Below are positions 8,394 to 16,888 of a stretch of 40,824 bases of DNA, in pieces. This stretch comes from Paludibacteraceae bacterium (GTDB taxonomy: Bacteria; Bacteroidota; Bacteroidia; Bacteroidales; Paludibacteraceae): assembly GCA_017384225.1 (NCBI GenBank), contig JAFNUD010000097.1, forward strand, positions 1 through 40,824, given 5' to 3'. The translations under genes were made by a program, and so were the position numbers. Below the pieces are notes generated by a model, which saw only the letters and a list, made by a program, of their open reading frames with translations, searched no databases and had not been told where the DNA came from. Each line of letters starts with the position of its first letter. Position 1 is the stretch's first letter.

Positions 8394-8984
8394 TTATTTT
8401 TTGCAGCGTTTATTCATGCCAGTAATTACCTCGTTGGTAATATCGTATTGCTTGCTTGCCATCAACACATTATCCTTAGCATTGTTGCTCAAAATAATAT
8501 GGAAGCGACCATCGGCATTAAATTCCTTCAAAAAGTTGGTAACTGAATCAGCAAGTTGCAGATTTAGTTTTTGGTTCTCAAGCATGATGTCTTGAGTGAG
8601 TTTTGCCTCCAACTCTTGCAGTTCTTGCTCTTTTTTAGCCAATTTCTGCTGTGCTTGTTCTGCACGCTCACGACTCAAGAAACCATTATTTTCCAACTTA
8701 TATTGAAAATCTGCCACTTCGTTTTGGAAGGTGCGCAACTTTGCATTCATTTTAGTACGAGCATCCTCTTGTTTGTTCATCAATTTTTCGCTGGCATCTT
8801 GTGCAAAAGTATAGTTGGCTAGCAGACTATCCACATTTAAATATGCCACTGGCATTAGTTCTGTAGAATTTGTTTCTGCTTCAACTTCAGTATTTGCAGG
8901 TTTGTTGCCTGTCAATACAATACCAAATAATGTAGCCAAGGCAGCTACAAAAATCACATTGATTACGATTTGAATTTTATTCAT
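8394..8984 (-). CDS. OmpH/Skp-family periplasmic chaperone
   Basis: A 196-residue protein with an N-terminal hydrophobic segment (residues 5-25) that could be a signal peptide or an anchor. The family motif MPVAYLNVDSLLANY follows, then a long Gln/Glu/Lys-rich coiled coil (about residues 65-150, AEQAQQKLAKKEQELQELEA), and finally a small beta-strand end with FHIILSNNAKDNVLMA. This is the Skp/OmpH pattern: a jellyfish-shaped trimer that holds unfolded outer-membrane proteins in the periplasm. The acidic, unusual spacer after the hydrophobic segment and the lack of a clear cleavage site leave membrane anchoring open. It sits between DUF1015 and the glycan genes in a same-strand run, close to an outer-membrane barrel gene that could be a client. 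Confidence 0.88.
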   Translation of the reverse strand: MNKIQIVINVIFVAALATLFGIVLTGNKPANTEVEAETNSTELMPVAYLNVDSLLANYTFAQDASEKLMNKQEDARTKMNAKLRTFQNEVADFQYKLENNGFLSRERAEQAQQKLAKKEQELQELEAKLTQDIMLENQKLNLQLADSVTNFLKEFNADGRFHIILSNNAKDNVLMASKQYDITNEVITGMNKRCKK

Positions 8985-9045
8985 TTCTTTAAAGTTTAAT
9001 TATTTTAATCATTTAGATTATTCAGTTTCTCCATTTAAAACTTAC

Positions 9046-10290
9046 TTACACCAATTCGTGAATTACCAATCCAGAACGTAGTTTTGGCTCAAACCATGTG
9101 GTTTTAGGTGGCATGATATTACCTGTATCTGCAATGCGAATCAGCTGATCCATGGTCACGGGGTACAAGGCCAATGCCATTTTCATTTCACCAGAATCCA
9201 CGCGACGGCTCAGTTCTTCCAAGCCACGAATACCGCCTACAAAGTCGATTCGTTTATCCGAACGCAAATCTTTGATACCTAATAATTTATCAAGAATTAA
9301 GTTCGATGATATAGTTACATCCAGCACACCTATTGGATCTTGGTCATCATAGCGGCCTGCTTTCGCTACCAATTTATACCAGTGTCCGCCAAGGTACAAA
9401 GCAAAGGTATGCAACGCATCTGGACGATAAACTGCTGTACCCATATTTGCGACTTCAAAATCTTCGCTCAATGCCTGCAAAAAAGCCTCTTCGCTCATGC
9501 CATTCAAATCGCGTACTACGCGGTTGTAGTCCATGATATGCAATTGATTATCAGGAAAGCATACTGCCAAGAAGTAGTTGTATTCCTCATCGCCTTTGTG
9601 ATTAGGATTTTGCAGTTTCTTTTCATTGCCCACTAATGCTGCAGCCGCGCTACGATGGTGTCCATCTGCGATATACATAGCAGGAATTTCTGCGATAATA
9701 TTGGTTATTTGTGCAATAGTATCGGCATCTTTAATTACCCAAAACGTATGTCCAAATCCATCAAGGTCGGATACAAAATCGTATTCAGGCTCAGTAGAAA
9801 CTACTGAAGCGATGATCGCATCCAAATCATCACGATGCGGATATGCAAAGAATACAGGCTCCACGTTAGCGTTATTCACACGCACATGCTTCATACGATC
9901 TTCCTCTTTGTCGCGACGGGTGAGCTCATGCTTCATGATGCGCCCTTCCATATAGTCCTCTACCCATGCCGCAAGTACGAGTCCATATTGCGTGCGACCA
10001 TCCATAGTTTGCGCATAGACATAGTAGCAATCTTGTTCATCTTGAACGAGCCATCCCTTGGTGCGGAACGTATCAAATTGCTCGCGTGCTACCGCATATA
10101 CGCGTGCATCGTGCTCATCGGTTCCATCCTCAAAGTTGATTTCTGGCTTAATAATATGGTATAGTGACATTGGATTACCCATAGCCTCTTGACGAGCTTC
10201 TTCGGAATTAAGCACGTCATAAGGACGACTGCTTACTTCTTTTACTAATGCTTGTGGTGGTCGGATACCACGAAATGGTTTTACTTTCAT
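9046..10290 (-). CDS. DUF1015 family protein
   Basis: A 414-residue cytoplasmic protein with the DUF1015 features: the N-terminal MKVKPFRGIRPPQ, SSRPYDVLNSEEARQEA, and the highly conserved MYIADGHHRSAAAAL near the middle. RPYDVL and DGHHR are the family signatures. The biochemical role is not established. In Bacteroides relatives, as I recall, it commonly follows serC and serA, suggesting a link to serine metabolism. Here serA lies about 20 kb away, so that linkage is broken. No signal peptide or membrane helix is seen. The gene is 64 bp after bactofilin and 61 bp before the ompH-like gene, all co-directional. Confidence 0.9.
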   Translation of the reverse strand: MKVKPFRGIRPPQALVKEVSSRPYDVLNSEEARQEAMGNPMSLYHIIKPEINFEDGTDEHDARVYAVAREQFDTFRTKGWLVQDEQDCYYVYAQTMDGRTQYGLVLAAWVEDYMEGRIMKHELTRRDKEEDRMKHVRVNNANVEPVFFAYPHRDDLDAIIASVVSTEPEYDFVSDLDGFGHTFWVIKDADTIAQITNIIAEIPAMYIADGHHRSAAAALVGNEKKLQNPNHKGDEEYNYFLAVCFPDNQLHIMDYNRVVRDLNGMSEEAFLQALSEDFEVANMGTAVYRPDALHTFALYLGGHWYKLVAKAGRYDDQDPIGVLDVTISSNLILDKLLGIKDLRSDKRIDFVGGIRGLEELSRRVDSGEMKMALALYPVTMDQLIRIADTGNIMPPKTTWFEPKLRSGLVIHELV

Positions 10291-10354
10291 GTATATTTTG
10301 ATTTAAAGTTTTACAAATTACAAAATGTAATATAGACGAGAGAAGACAGAATGA

Positions 10355-10741
10355 TTAATTCTTATCCTTGGATGTTTTTCCCATCACACAAGTACCATTA
10401 AAAATAGCATTAGGCTCTACAGTTAGCGTTTGTGCATAGATTTCACCTTTAACGCGACTTGTAGCACGGAGTGCTAATGATTGCTTTACTTCTATCTTGC
10501 CTTCTATACACCCCATCACTTCCGCATTTTGACATACAACAGTTCCAAGCACTACACCTTTTTCTCCAACAACTAATTTTCCTGCACAATTAACATCTCC
10601 TTCGATAGTACCATCTACACGAATATCATTATCCGTAGTTATAGTACCTACTATCTTACTGCCTACAGTGAGTGAGTTATACATAGCTCCTGCATGTTGT
10701 TGTGTTGCTGCCATAGTTTCTTTTTTTACAAAATTAATCAT
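10355..10741 (-). CDS. Bactofilin (polymer-forming cytoskeletal protein)
   Basis: A 128-residue protein whose core (about residues 25-115) is the right-handed beta-helix of bactofilins. Regular short repeats such as GSKIVGTITTDNDIRVDGTI, EGDVNCAGKLVVGEKGVV, GTVVCQNAEVMGCIEG and SRVKGEIYAQTLTVEPNA alternate hydrophobic residues with Gly turns. Flanking tails are short and disordered. Bactofilins polymerise without nucleotide, and in other bacteria scaffold cell-wall or envelope enzymes. The start may be 10741 or the internal Met at 10714. The gene has its own promoter (10840-10871) and heads the apparent unit that runs down through the surface-glycan genes, so an envelope scaffolding role is a reasonable inference. 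Upstream lies an 18-codon open frame ending 2 nt before ATG 10741. Confidence 0.9.
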   Translation of the reverse strand: MINFVKKETMAATQQHAGAMYNSLTVGSKIVGTITTDNDIRVDGTIEGDVNCAGKLVVGEKGVVLGTVVCQNAEVMGCIEGKIEVKQSLALRATSRVKGEIYAQTLTVEPNAIFNGTCVMGKTSKDKN

Positions 10742-10743
10742 TG

Positions 10744-10800
10744 TTATTCCATTACGACATTAAACGCACGAAATATACCGTGATCCTTTGTCATCTTCAT
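10744..10800 (-). CDS. Possible 18-codon upstream ORF in bactofilin leader
   Basis: An ATG at 10800 opens MKMTKDHGIFRAFNVVME and stops at TAA 10744-10746, two bases before the bactofilin ATG. It lies entirely inside the predicted 5' leader. Such tight spacing would allow re-initiation. An ORF this short can arise by chance, and nothing else supports translation. Confidence 0.25.
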   Translation of the reverse strand: MKMTKDHGIFRAFNVVME

Positions 10801-10839
10801 ATTTCGTTTGAATAGTGCCTTTTGTTTATATTTCGCCTG

Positions 10840-10871
10840 CAAAGGTACTGCTTTTTTTTTATATTTGCAAG
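10840..10871 (-). promoter_or_regulatory. Bactofilin promoter
   Basis: Minus strand: CTTG (10868-10871, one mismatch to TTTG), 20 bp, TACCTTTG (10840-10847). An A/T-rich tract fills the spacer. The 5' leader would be about 90 nt and contain the possible 18-codon ORF. Confidence 0.75.
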
Positions 10872-10944
10872 CCTTTTAATATATTTTTGTATTAGTTATT
10901 ACCCGCAGAATAATTAGCATCATTTTTTACTACATACTAATCAT

Positions 10945-11514
10945 CTACAAGAACACTCCCTCTGCAAAAATCTTCACACCAATAAGAATGAGTATTATTC
11001 CACCCAAGATATTCACATTAATGCGAAGGCGATTACCCACCAAATGACCTATCACAAAACCAGTCATCGAAAACACAAAACATGTCAAAGCAATCACTCC
11101 CACCGCTAACCACAAGATTTTGGGATATGGAATAAAAAGCACACCTGTGGCTAAGGTGTCCATTGATGTAGCAAAAGCTAATGACAAGAGTCCTGAAAAA
11201 GAAAAATCAGCGACCTGTACATCTTCTCCTTCTGACTTTAAAGCATCGTAAATCATCTTTCCGCCAATAAAGCCAAGCAGAACAAGGGCTATCCATGGAG
11301 CATAGCGCTCAAAGAACGAAACAAAAAAACTACCTGCGAAATAGCCAATAAGTGGCATACCCGCATGAAATATACCAAAAAGCAATGCCATGAACAGAGG
11401 TTTGATATACCGAGGGACATAACCATGTGGCGAGGCCAATCCCTTGCATACCGACACCGCAAAACAGTCCATAGCAAGACCAATGGCGAGGAGTATTATT
11501 GTAAGAATACTCAT
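10945..11514 (-). CDS. mntP: Manganese efflux pump MntP
   Basis: A 189-residue polytopic membrane protein with six predicted helices and the MntP (DUF204) repeats. The first repeat has LAIGLAMDCFAVSVCKGLA (Asp in helix 1) and the second has SLAFATSMDTLATGV; the helix GFIGGKMIYDALK is also typical. MntP exports Mn2+ to prevent toxicity. Length is normal for the family. No yybP-ykoY-type leader fits in the 48 bp between it and def, so it appears to be read through from def, and any Mn-dependent control is not visible here. It is the last gene of the gyrA-TPR-ruvX-def-mntP run. Confidence 0.93.
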   Translation of the reverse strand: MSILTIILLAIGLAMDCFAVSVCKGLASPHGYVPRYIKPLFMALLFGIFHAGMPLIGYFAGSFFVSFFERYAPWIALVLLGFIGGKMIYDALKSEGEDVQVADFSFSGLLSLAFATSMDTLATGVLFIPYPKILWLAVGVIALTCFVFSMTGFVIGHLVGNRLRINVNILGGIILILIGVKIFAEGVFL

Positions 11515-11562
11515 AGAATGTTGTTGACTAATATAATATTGTTATTGTTGTTGATTACATAA

Positions 11563-12111
11563 TTAGCGTTTGGTGCGATAGCGGGCAGCAACTTTGCCTT
11601 TGGCAATGTTGGTGAGTTTTGTTTTAACAAACTGACGGCGGATAGGCGAGATGCGATCCGTGAACACATGTCCTTCCAAATGGTCGTACTCGTGTTGGAT
11701 GATACGTGCTGCAAAACCTTCGTAGGTTTCCGTATGCTCCGTAAAGTTCTCATCCATATAGCGGATAGTAATGCTTGCAGGACGAATGACATTCTCCGAA
11801 ATTCCAGGAAGAGAAAGACAACCTTCGGAGAAAGTGCTATCCTCTTCACTCTCCTCAATAATTTCAGGATTTATAAACACCTTCTTAAAGTCTTGACACT
11901 CGGGATAATCCTCTGCCAGTTCAGTACCATCCACTATAAAAAGGCGAATAGCCTTTCCAATCTGTGGAGCAGCCAAACCACAGCCCTCGGCTACCTCAAG
12001 AGTCTCCCACATGTCAGCAAGTAGTTGCTGGAGATCAAGTGATTCGGGTGTGATGTCTTCTGTGGGTTTGCGCAACACAGGTTGACCGTATAAATATATA
12101 GGCAATATCAT
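11563..12111 (-). CDS. def: Peptide deformylase
   Basis: Removes the formyl group from the N-terminal Met of new proteins. The 182-residue product carries all three motifs of the metalloenzyme: GCGLAAPQ (43-50), EGCLS (96-100, metal ligand Cys98) and QHEYDH (139-144, ligands His140 and His144, catalytic Glu141). The start MILPIYLYGQPVLR is the usual N-terminus. Length and C-terminal basic tail match Bacteroidales enzymes. It lies 114 bp after ruvX, across an 11-bp tandem repeat, and 48 bp before mntP. The ruvX-def pairing suggests a housekeeping operon. Confidence 0.97.
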   Translation of the reverse strand: MILPIYLYGQPVLRKPTEDITPESLDLQQLLADMWETLEVAEGCGLAAPQIGKAIRLFIVDGTELAEDYPECQDFKKVFINPEIIEESEEDSTFSEGCLSLPGISENVIRPASITIRYMDENFTEHTETYEGFAARIIQHEYDHLEGHVFTDRISPIRRQFVKTKLTNIAKGKVAARYRTKR

Positions 12112-12176
12112 GCTATTGATAATTTATTTTAATTTACAACGATTAGTAGCACACAAGTAACGTGACGGTAAAGAAT

Positions 12177-12217
12177 TGTATGGTTATTGTGTGGTTATTG
12201 TATGGTTATTGTATGGT
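12177..12217. repeat. 11-bp tandem repeat, about 3.7 copies
   Basis: Units TGT(A/G)TGGTTAT run head to tail at 12177, 12188, 12199 and 12210 (last copy partial). One base differs in the second unit. It fills part of the 114-bp ruvX-def spacer and could vary in copy number between strains by slippage. Confidence 0.9.
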
Positions 12218-12225
12218 GGGAGTCG

Positions 12226-12639
12226 CTAACGAATACTATCTAAATAGCCCTCAAGAATAATACAAGCTGCCAATTTATCTACTACCGACTTGTCTTGACG
12301 TTGACTCTTCTTCATGCCACCTGCAATCATTGCTTGGTGAGCAATAACAGAAGTAAAACGTTCGTCGTACTCCTTGAGCGGCATATTGGGAAACACCTTG
12401 CGAAAGCGATTGATAAAGGGCTGGATATACTGCATCGTCTCGGAGTCTTTGCCATTCATCTGATAAGGATGTCCAATCACCACTTCATCAACTTGTTCGC
12501 GAACAAAATAGTCGGTCAGCCAAGTCTCCAACGTATGCGTAGGGATAGTAACAAGCGGATTAGCCGTTATACGGAGGGCATCCGTAACGGCTAATCCTGT
12601 TCGTTTACGACCAAAGTCTATCGCAAGTATTCTGCCCAT
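12226..12639 (-). CDS. ruvX: Holliday junction resolvase-like protein RuvX (YqgF)
   Basis: A 137-residue RNase H-fold protein. Motifs: first acidic strand GRILAIDFGRKRTGLAVTD, middle DEVVIGHPYQMNGKDSE with the catalytic Asp/Glu region, PLKEYDERFTSVIAHQAM, and the C-terminal SVVDKLAACIILEGYL with a conserved acidic residue. Family members process the 5' end of pre-16S rRNA and were also proposed to resolve Holliday junctions; most recent work that I recall favours rRNA processing. Length is standard. It lies 32 bp after the TPR gene, with an AT-rich ATTATGA repeat in between, and upstream of def. Confidence 0.95.
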   Translation of the reverse strand: MGRILAIDFGRKRTGLAVTDALRITANPLVTIPTHTLETWLTDYFVREQVDEVVIGHPYQMNGKDSETMQYIQPFINRFRKVFPNMPLKEYDERFTSVIAHQAMIAGGMKKSQRQDKSVVDKLAACIILEGYLDSIR

Positions 12640-12645
12640 AATCCA

Positions 12646-12669
12646 ATTATGAATTATGAATTATGAATT
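12646..12669. repeat. AATTATGAATT-type AT-rich repeat
   Basis: Three tandem 8-bp units of the form AATTATGA (ending ...GAATTT) fill the TPR-ruvX spacer. A near-identical sequence (AATTATGAATTAAG, then AATTAAGAAT) occurs inside the tex coding region at 24785-24808, which suggests a dispersed genomic repeat. Confidence 0.7.
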
Positions 12670-12671
12670 TC

Positions 12672-13922
12672 TTAATCTGCGAGTGCTTCGTACTTATCGT
12701 TCATACCAAGTCGATAGTAGAGCGAACGAAGTGAGCGTTTGAAGTCGTAATTATCAGGTTCTAACTCATATGCTTTCTCAAAATATGGTAAAGCATTTTG
12801 ATACGCCTTATCAATTTCTACCTTTGCTTTAGCATATTCTTTGGCATCATAGTAGATGGCATCATCATTGAGTTTGTTACCTAAATCCACATAGGCAAAT
12901 CCCAATGTCTCAAGGAAGAGTGCATTGTTAGGCTCGATAGCGATCGCTTGTTCAAATGCCTTGAAAGACTCCTCAAAACGACCAATACGAGCGAGAATAG
13001 AACCCTTAGAATTGTAATATTGACCTACGTTAGGTTCACGAGAGATAGCGAGATCTAAGTACTCAATAGCTTTATCTTCTTGACCTGAATTGATGTAAAG
13101 ATTGATTAGGTTTTGCATGAACCATGGTTCTTCTGGGAAAAGATTAATGCTTGATTTGATAGACTCTACAGCTTTTGCAGTATCTCCTTGCTCCATATAG
13201 ATTTGGTAGATATATTCGTTCGCATAGATCACCTCTTTGCGAAGAGCGTTAGCATTAGCCTTCTCTGTATTCATTTTTAACAATGCAATAATCGCATCAT
13301 CATAGCGCTGTGCCTCGTAAGCAAAACGACCTGCATAGTAAAGACAAGTGTAATAGCTGGAATCACAAAGCAATTTAGCAGCTTCCGCAGGTGTATTCTG
13401 CATCATAGGTAATTCTGGGATGTTGCAATGTGCCATAAACATGTCGTACGCTGTTGAAGGATCATTATTCTCATATGCAGTAAATCCAGCAATGATAAGT
13501 GGTTGTTGTTGAAAGTATTCTACAACCTTTGGTACGATATTTTTAGGGGTACGTGTATCGTATTTTTCATTACCTTTTTTATCAATTGTAGGTATGAGAG
13601 CAAGTTCATATGCTTTATTCCAATAGTTCAGCGACTCATATACAGCAGCTCCCCATTGATTTACATCCAGATGTTGACCTATTTGGCGTTTAAGATTACC
13701 ATTATAGAAATCCTTGTAGCCAATATAACCAGCAACATACCAGGTATTTGCCAAGTCTTTTGTCTCATCATTTTGCAATGCCTCAGCAATAGCTGAACGT
13801 GCTCCAGCAAAGTCAGGGGTCTCTGCATCAGCAAGACCACGCGCTTTATTTACGTTTGCTTTTTGTGCAAAACAGCCTGCGCTTACCAGCACCAGAGCTG
13901 CAAGAAAAATTGATTTTTTCAT
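12672..13922 (-). CDS. Secreted/periplasmic tetratricopeptide-repeat protein
   Basis: A 416-residue protein with a signal peptide (MKKSIFLAALVLVSAGCFAQ). The Cys before FAQ is not in a good lipobox context. Helical repeats follow; clear TPR motifs lie between about residues 225 and 400: ANEYIYQIYMEQGDTAKAVE, NLINLYINSGQEDKAIEYL, PNVGQYYNSKGSILARIGRF, PNNALFLETLGFAYVDLGNK and ALPYFEKAYELEPDN. TPRs mediate protein-protein contacts; the partner is unknown. The gene sits 59 bp downstream of gyrA and 32 bp upstream of ruvX. A TPR gene next to gyrA is, as I recall, a common Bacteroidales arrangement, but I know of no demonstrated functional link. It likely uses the gyrA promoter. Confidence 0.88.
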   Translation of the reverse strand: MKKSIFLAALVLVSAGCFAQKANVNKARGLADAETPDFAGARSAIAEALQNDETKDLANTWYVAGYIGYKDFYNGNLKRQIGQHLDVNQWGAAVYESLNYWNKAYELALIPTIDKKGNEKYDTRTPKNIVPKVVEYFQQQPLIIAGFTAYENNDPSTAYDMFMAHCNIPELPMMQNTPAEAAKLLCDSSYYTCLYYAGRFAYEAQRYDDAIIALLKMNTEKANANALRKEVIYANEYIYQIYMEQGDTAKAVESIKSSINLFPEEPWFMQNLINLYINSGQEDKAIEYLDLAISREPNVGQYYNSKGSILARIGRFEESFKAFEQAIAIEPNNALFLETLGFAYVDLGNKLNDDAIYYDAKEYAKAKVEIDKAYQNALPYFEKAYELEPDNYDFKRSLRSLYYRLGMNDKYEALAD

Positions 13923-13981
13923 ACTATTAATACTATTTAAAAAGTTTCAAAGTGTCAAGCGACTATATCGCATGTTATATA

Positions 13982-16537
13982 TTATTCTTCGGTTATTGTC
14001 GCATCTTCAACATTTATCTCTTCTGCCGTTTGGTCCTCAACCTCCTCTTTAGGCACCACACAGCCGAACATGAGCGTATCGTTGCGCTTTTGCAGTTCAA
14101 TGAGTTTTACTCCTTGAGTAGCACGCCCCATGACACGGATAGTATCCATTGCCATACGGATAGCAGTACCCGATTTGGTGATGAGCATCAAGTCTTGCTC
14201 ATCGGTAACAGCCTCAAGACCAATGAGATTACCCGTCTTATCGGTGAGGTTCATGGTCTTTACACCCTTACCGCCACGATTGGTAATACGATAAATTGGC
14301 TCGCCATTCTCATCATCAAGATCGGTACGCTTACCAAAGCCTTTTTCCGAAATCACGAGTACAGATTCCTTGCTATCCTCACCCACACAAATCATACCAA
14401 TCACGCGATCCTTGCCATCTTCATCCAACTTGATAGCACGTACACCCGTAGCTGTACGACCCATTGGGCGAACAGTATCTTCAGGGAAGCGGACAACCTT
14501 ACCATTGTAGGATGCCACCAACATCTGGCTATTGCCATCGGTGAGTGTCACGCGGATAAGGCGGTCATCCTCACGCAAGCCAAGGGCAATGATACCGTTA
14601 GCACGTGGACGACTATATGACTCAAGTGTAGTCTTCTTCATCAGACCATTCTTTGTCGCAAAGATGAGGTAGTGATTTTGCACATACTCCATATCGCTGA
14701 GGTTCTTCACGTGGATAAACGCGCAAACCTTATCGCCCTTCTGGATATTAATCATATTCTGCAACGCACGACCCTTAGACTGACGGTTGCCCTCTGGCAA
14801 TTCATATACCTTAGTCCAATAGAGACGACCTTGCTCGGTGAAGAACATCATGGTAGAGTGCATATTTGCTTGGTGTACATACTCAATGAAGTCCTCATCG
14901 CGTGCTGCGCTTGCCTTCGCGCCTACGCCACCACGACCTTGCTGACGGAAGTCAGCCAATGGGGTACGTTTGATATAGCCCAAGTGAGAAATGGTGATGA
15001 CCATATCATCGTCAGCATACATATCCTCAGGATTGAACTCAGTGGCCATCTTGATGATACGTGTACGGCGCTCGTCAGCATACTTCTCTTTGATTTCCAC
15101 GAGTTCGTTCTCAATCACTTCATATCGCAATGTCTCACTATTAAGCAGTTCGTTGAGTTGTTGGATCAGTTGTTGCAACTTTGCATACTCCTCTTTCAAC
15201 TCCTCAATGCGCAAACCTGTCAACTGTGACAAGCGCATATCCACAATAGCCTTTGACTGGATGCTATCCAAGTCAAATCGTGCCTCAATGTTGGTCTGAG
15301 CCTCTGCTGGGGTGCGGCTTGCACGGATAATCTTCACAACCTCGTCAATATGGTCCACCGCGATAATCAATCCCTCCAAAATGTGTGCACGCTCCTCTGC
15401 CTTGCGCAAATCATACTTAGTACGGCGAATCACCACATCCATACGGTGCTCTATGAAGTTTGCCACCATGTCGTGCAAGTTCAATAACTGTGGACGCCCC
15501 TTCACCAACGCAATGCTATTTACAGAGAAACTAGATTGCAATGCGGTGTACTTATAGAGTTTGTTGAGTACCACCTGCGCATTCGCATCACGCTTGATCT
15601 CAATGATGATACGAATATCACGCTTAGAGTGATCACTAATACCCGAGATACCCTCGATCCTCTTGTCGTTCACAAGGTCAGCGATATTCTTCACGAGGTC
15701 AGACTTCACCACTCCGTATGGCAACTCGCCAATCACAATTCGTTCGCGACCGTTATCTTCGGTTTCAATCTCCGCTTTCGAACGGATAATCACTCGTCCG
15801 CGACCTGTCTCGTATGCGTCGCGCACACCTTGATAACCGTATATAGTGCCACCCGTTGGGAAGTCAGGCGCCTTAATATGCTCCATAAGCTCTGCCACGG
15901 TGATAGGCTCTACCTCTGGATTCTCTACACGTGCCACAGCGTTCTTCACGTATGCTACGCAGCCATCTATCACTTCGCCTAAGTTGTGGGTTGGCATATT
16001 GGTAGCCATACCTACCGCGATACCACTGGCACCATTGACCAGCAGGTTAGGAAAGCGACATGGCAACACTACAGGCTCACGCTGGGTGTCATCGAAGTTG
16101 AGCTGCATATCCACAGTATCTTTTTCTATGTCGCGGAGCATCTCCTCTGCTAATTTCGAGAGGCGTGCCTCGGTATAACGCATAGCCGCTGCACCGTCGC
16201 CGTCAATAGAGCCGAAGTTACCTTGTCCGTCCACCAAGACGTTGCGCATATTCCATGGTTGTGCCATGCGCACGAGCGTGCCATAGATACTGCTATCACC
16301 ATGAGGGTGGAACTTACCCATTACTTCACCCACGATACGCGCGGATTTCTTGGTAGGTTTGTCGCTGGTGTTTCCTAACTCATTCATTCCGAAGAGCACA
16401 CGGCGGTGAACAGGCTTGAAACCGTCACGCACATCTGGCAACGCACGTGCCACGATAACGCTCATCGAGTAATCAATGTACGAGGTTCGCATTTCCTCGT
16501 CAATCTTCACAGGAATAATTCTGTCGTTGTTAATCAT
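13982..16537 (-). CDS. gyrA: DNA gyrase subunit A
   Basis: The breakage-reunion subunit of gyrase, which introduces negative supercoils with GyrB. The 851-residue product starts with MINNDRIIPVKIDEEMRTSY. It has the winged-helix quinolone region KFHPHGDSSIYGTLVRMAQ (75-93), catalytic Tyr121 in RYTEARL, and the tower and coiled-coil regions. The C-terminal beta-pinwheel (about 500-810) contains the GyrA-box QQGRGGVGAK. The C-terminal tail is acidic (VEDQTAEEINVEDATITEE), as in other GyrA proteins. Residue 82 (E. coli 83) is wild-type Ser. Residue 86 (E. coli Asp87) is Gly, which I recall as usual in Bacteroidales, so it should not be read as acquired resistance without comparison. It has its own promoter and heads a run down to mntP. 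Confidence 0.98.
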   Translation of the reverse strand: MINNDRIIPVKIDEEMRTSYIDYSMSVIVARALPDVRDGFKPVHRRVLFGMNELGNTSDKPTKKSARIVGEVMGKFHPHGDSSIYGTLVRMAQPWNMRNVLVDGQGNFGSIDGDGAAAMRYTEARLSKLAEEMLRDIEKDTVDMQLNFDDTQREPVVLPCRFPNLLVNGASGIAVGMATNMPTHNLGEVIDGCVAYVKNAVARVENPEVEPITVAELMEHIKAPDFPTGGTIYGYQGVRDAYETGRGRVIIRSKAEIETEDNGRERIVIGELPYGVVKSDLVKNIADLVNDKRIEGISGISDHSKRDIRIIIEIKRDANAQVVLNKLYKYTALQSSFSVNSIALVKGRPQLLNLHDMVANFIEHRMDVVIRRTKYDLRKAEERAHILEGLIIAVDHIDEVVKIIRASRTPAEAQTNIEARFDLDSIQSKAIVDMRLSQLTGLRIEELKEEYAKLQQLIQQLNELLNSETLRYEVIENELVEIKEKYADERRTRIIKMATEFNPEDMYADDDMVITISHLGYIKRTPLADFRQQGRGGVGAKASAARDEDFIEYVHQANMHSTMMFFTEQGRLYWTKVYELPEGNRQSKGRALQNMINIQKGDKVCAFIHVKNLSDMEYVQNHYLIFATKNGLMKKTTLESYSRPRANGIIALGLREDDRLIRVTLTDGNSQMLVASYNGKVVRFPEDTVRPMGRTATGVRAIKLDEDGKDRVIGMICVGEDSKESVLVISEKGFGKRTDLDDENGEPIYRITNRGGKGVKTMNLTDKTGNLIGLEAVTDEQDLMLITKSGTAIRMAMDTIRVMGRATQGVKLIELQKRNDTLMFGCVVPKEEVEDQTAEEINVEDATITEE

Positions 16538-16611
16538 TTTATATAAAGTTCTAAAAAAATCGAATTCACGTATCTACAAGCGGTATCAAACAACCACTTT
16601 CTTCCACGCTG

Positions 16612-16643
16612 CAAAATTACTGCTTTTTTTTGACATACGCAAA
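16612..16643 (-). promoter_or_regulatory. gyrA promoter
   Basis: Minus strand: TTTG (16640-16643), 20 bp, TAATTTTG (16612-16619). The predicted leader is about 65-70 nt. It probably also drives the TPR gene, ruvX, def and mntP, since no other match is seen between them. Confidence 0.78.
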
Positions 16644-16835
16644 TTTTTATGTTTTTTTTTGTATTTTTATTTATTTTAGCAAAAATCACTATTGGACATC
16701 AAATGCCTTAAATCGAAAATATATAGCCAATACGCGTTTTATGCACAACCAGAGATGTACATATGCGCGCGAGAAGATATTGCCATCCAATCCGCCATGA
16801 ATACAAATCAAAAAATATCAAAAATATCAAAAACA

Positions 16836-16867
16836 TTTGCAAATATGATATTTTATTCGTAACTTTG
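16836..16867 (+). promoter_or_regulatory. Promoter of the SpoU methyltransferase unit
   Basis: TTTG (16836-16839), 20 bp, TAACTTTG (16860-16867). The start codon at 16889 leaves a leader of only about 15-17 nt, which decides against the upstream ATG at 16763. Confidence 0.8.
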
Positions 16868-16888
16868 CGGCAATTTATCATTGTGACT

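Larger units (their letters stand above)
16538..16888. other. Divergent intergenic region between gyrA and the SpoU methyltransferase gene
   Basis: 351 bp without a gene. It holds the gyrA promoter (minus) and the methyltransferase promoter (plus), about 190 bp apart. Between them is AT-rich DNA with three close copies of an AAAATATC-like motif near 16811-16832, just upstream of the plus promoter. No tRNA, terminator or small ORF is convincing. Confidence 0.7.

Noticed and set aside
11515-11562. A Mn-sensing yybP-ykoY riboswitch ahead of mntP
   Set aside because: The 48-bp gap is too short and AT-rich to hold the conserved core.
16273-16313. GyrA Gly86 (E. coli Asp87 position) as a quinolone-resistance mutation
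   Set aside because: As I recall, Gly is common at this position in Bacteroidales, and Ser82 is wild type. Resistance cannot be claimed from this.
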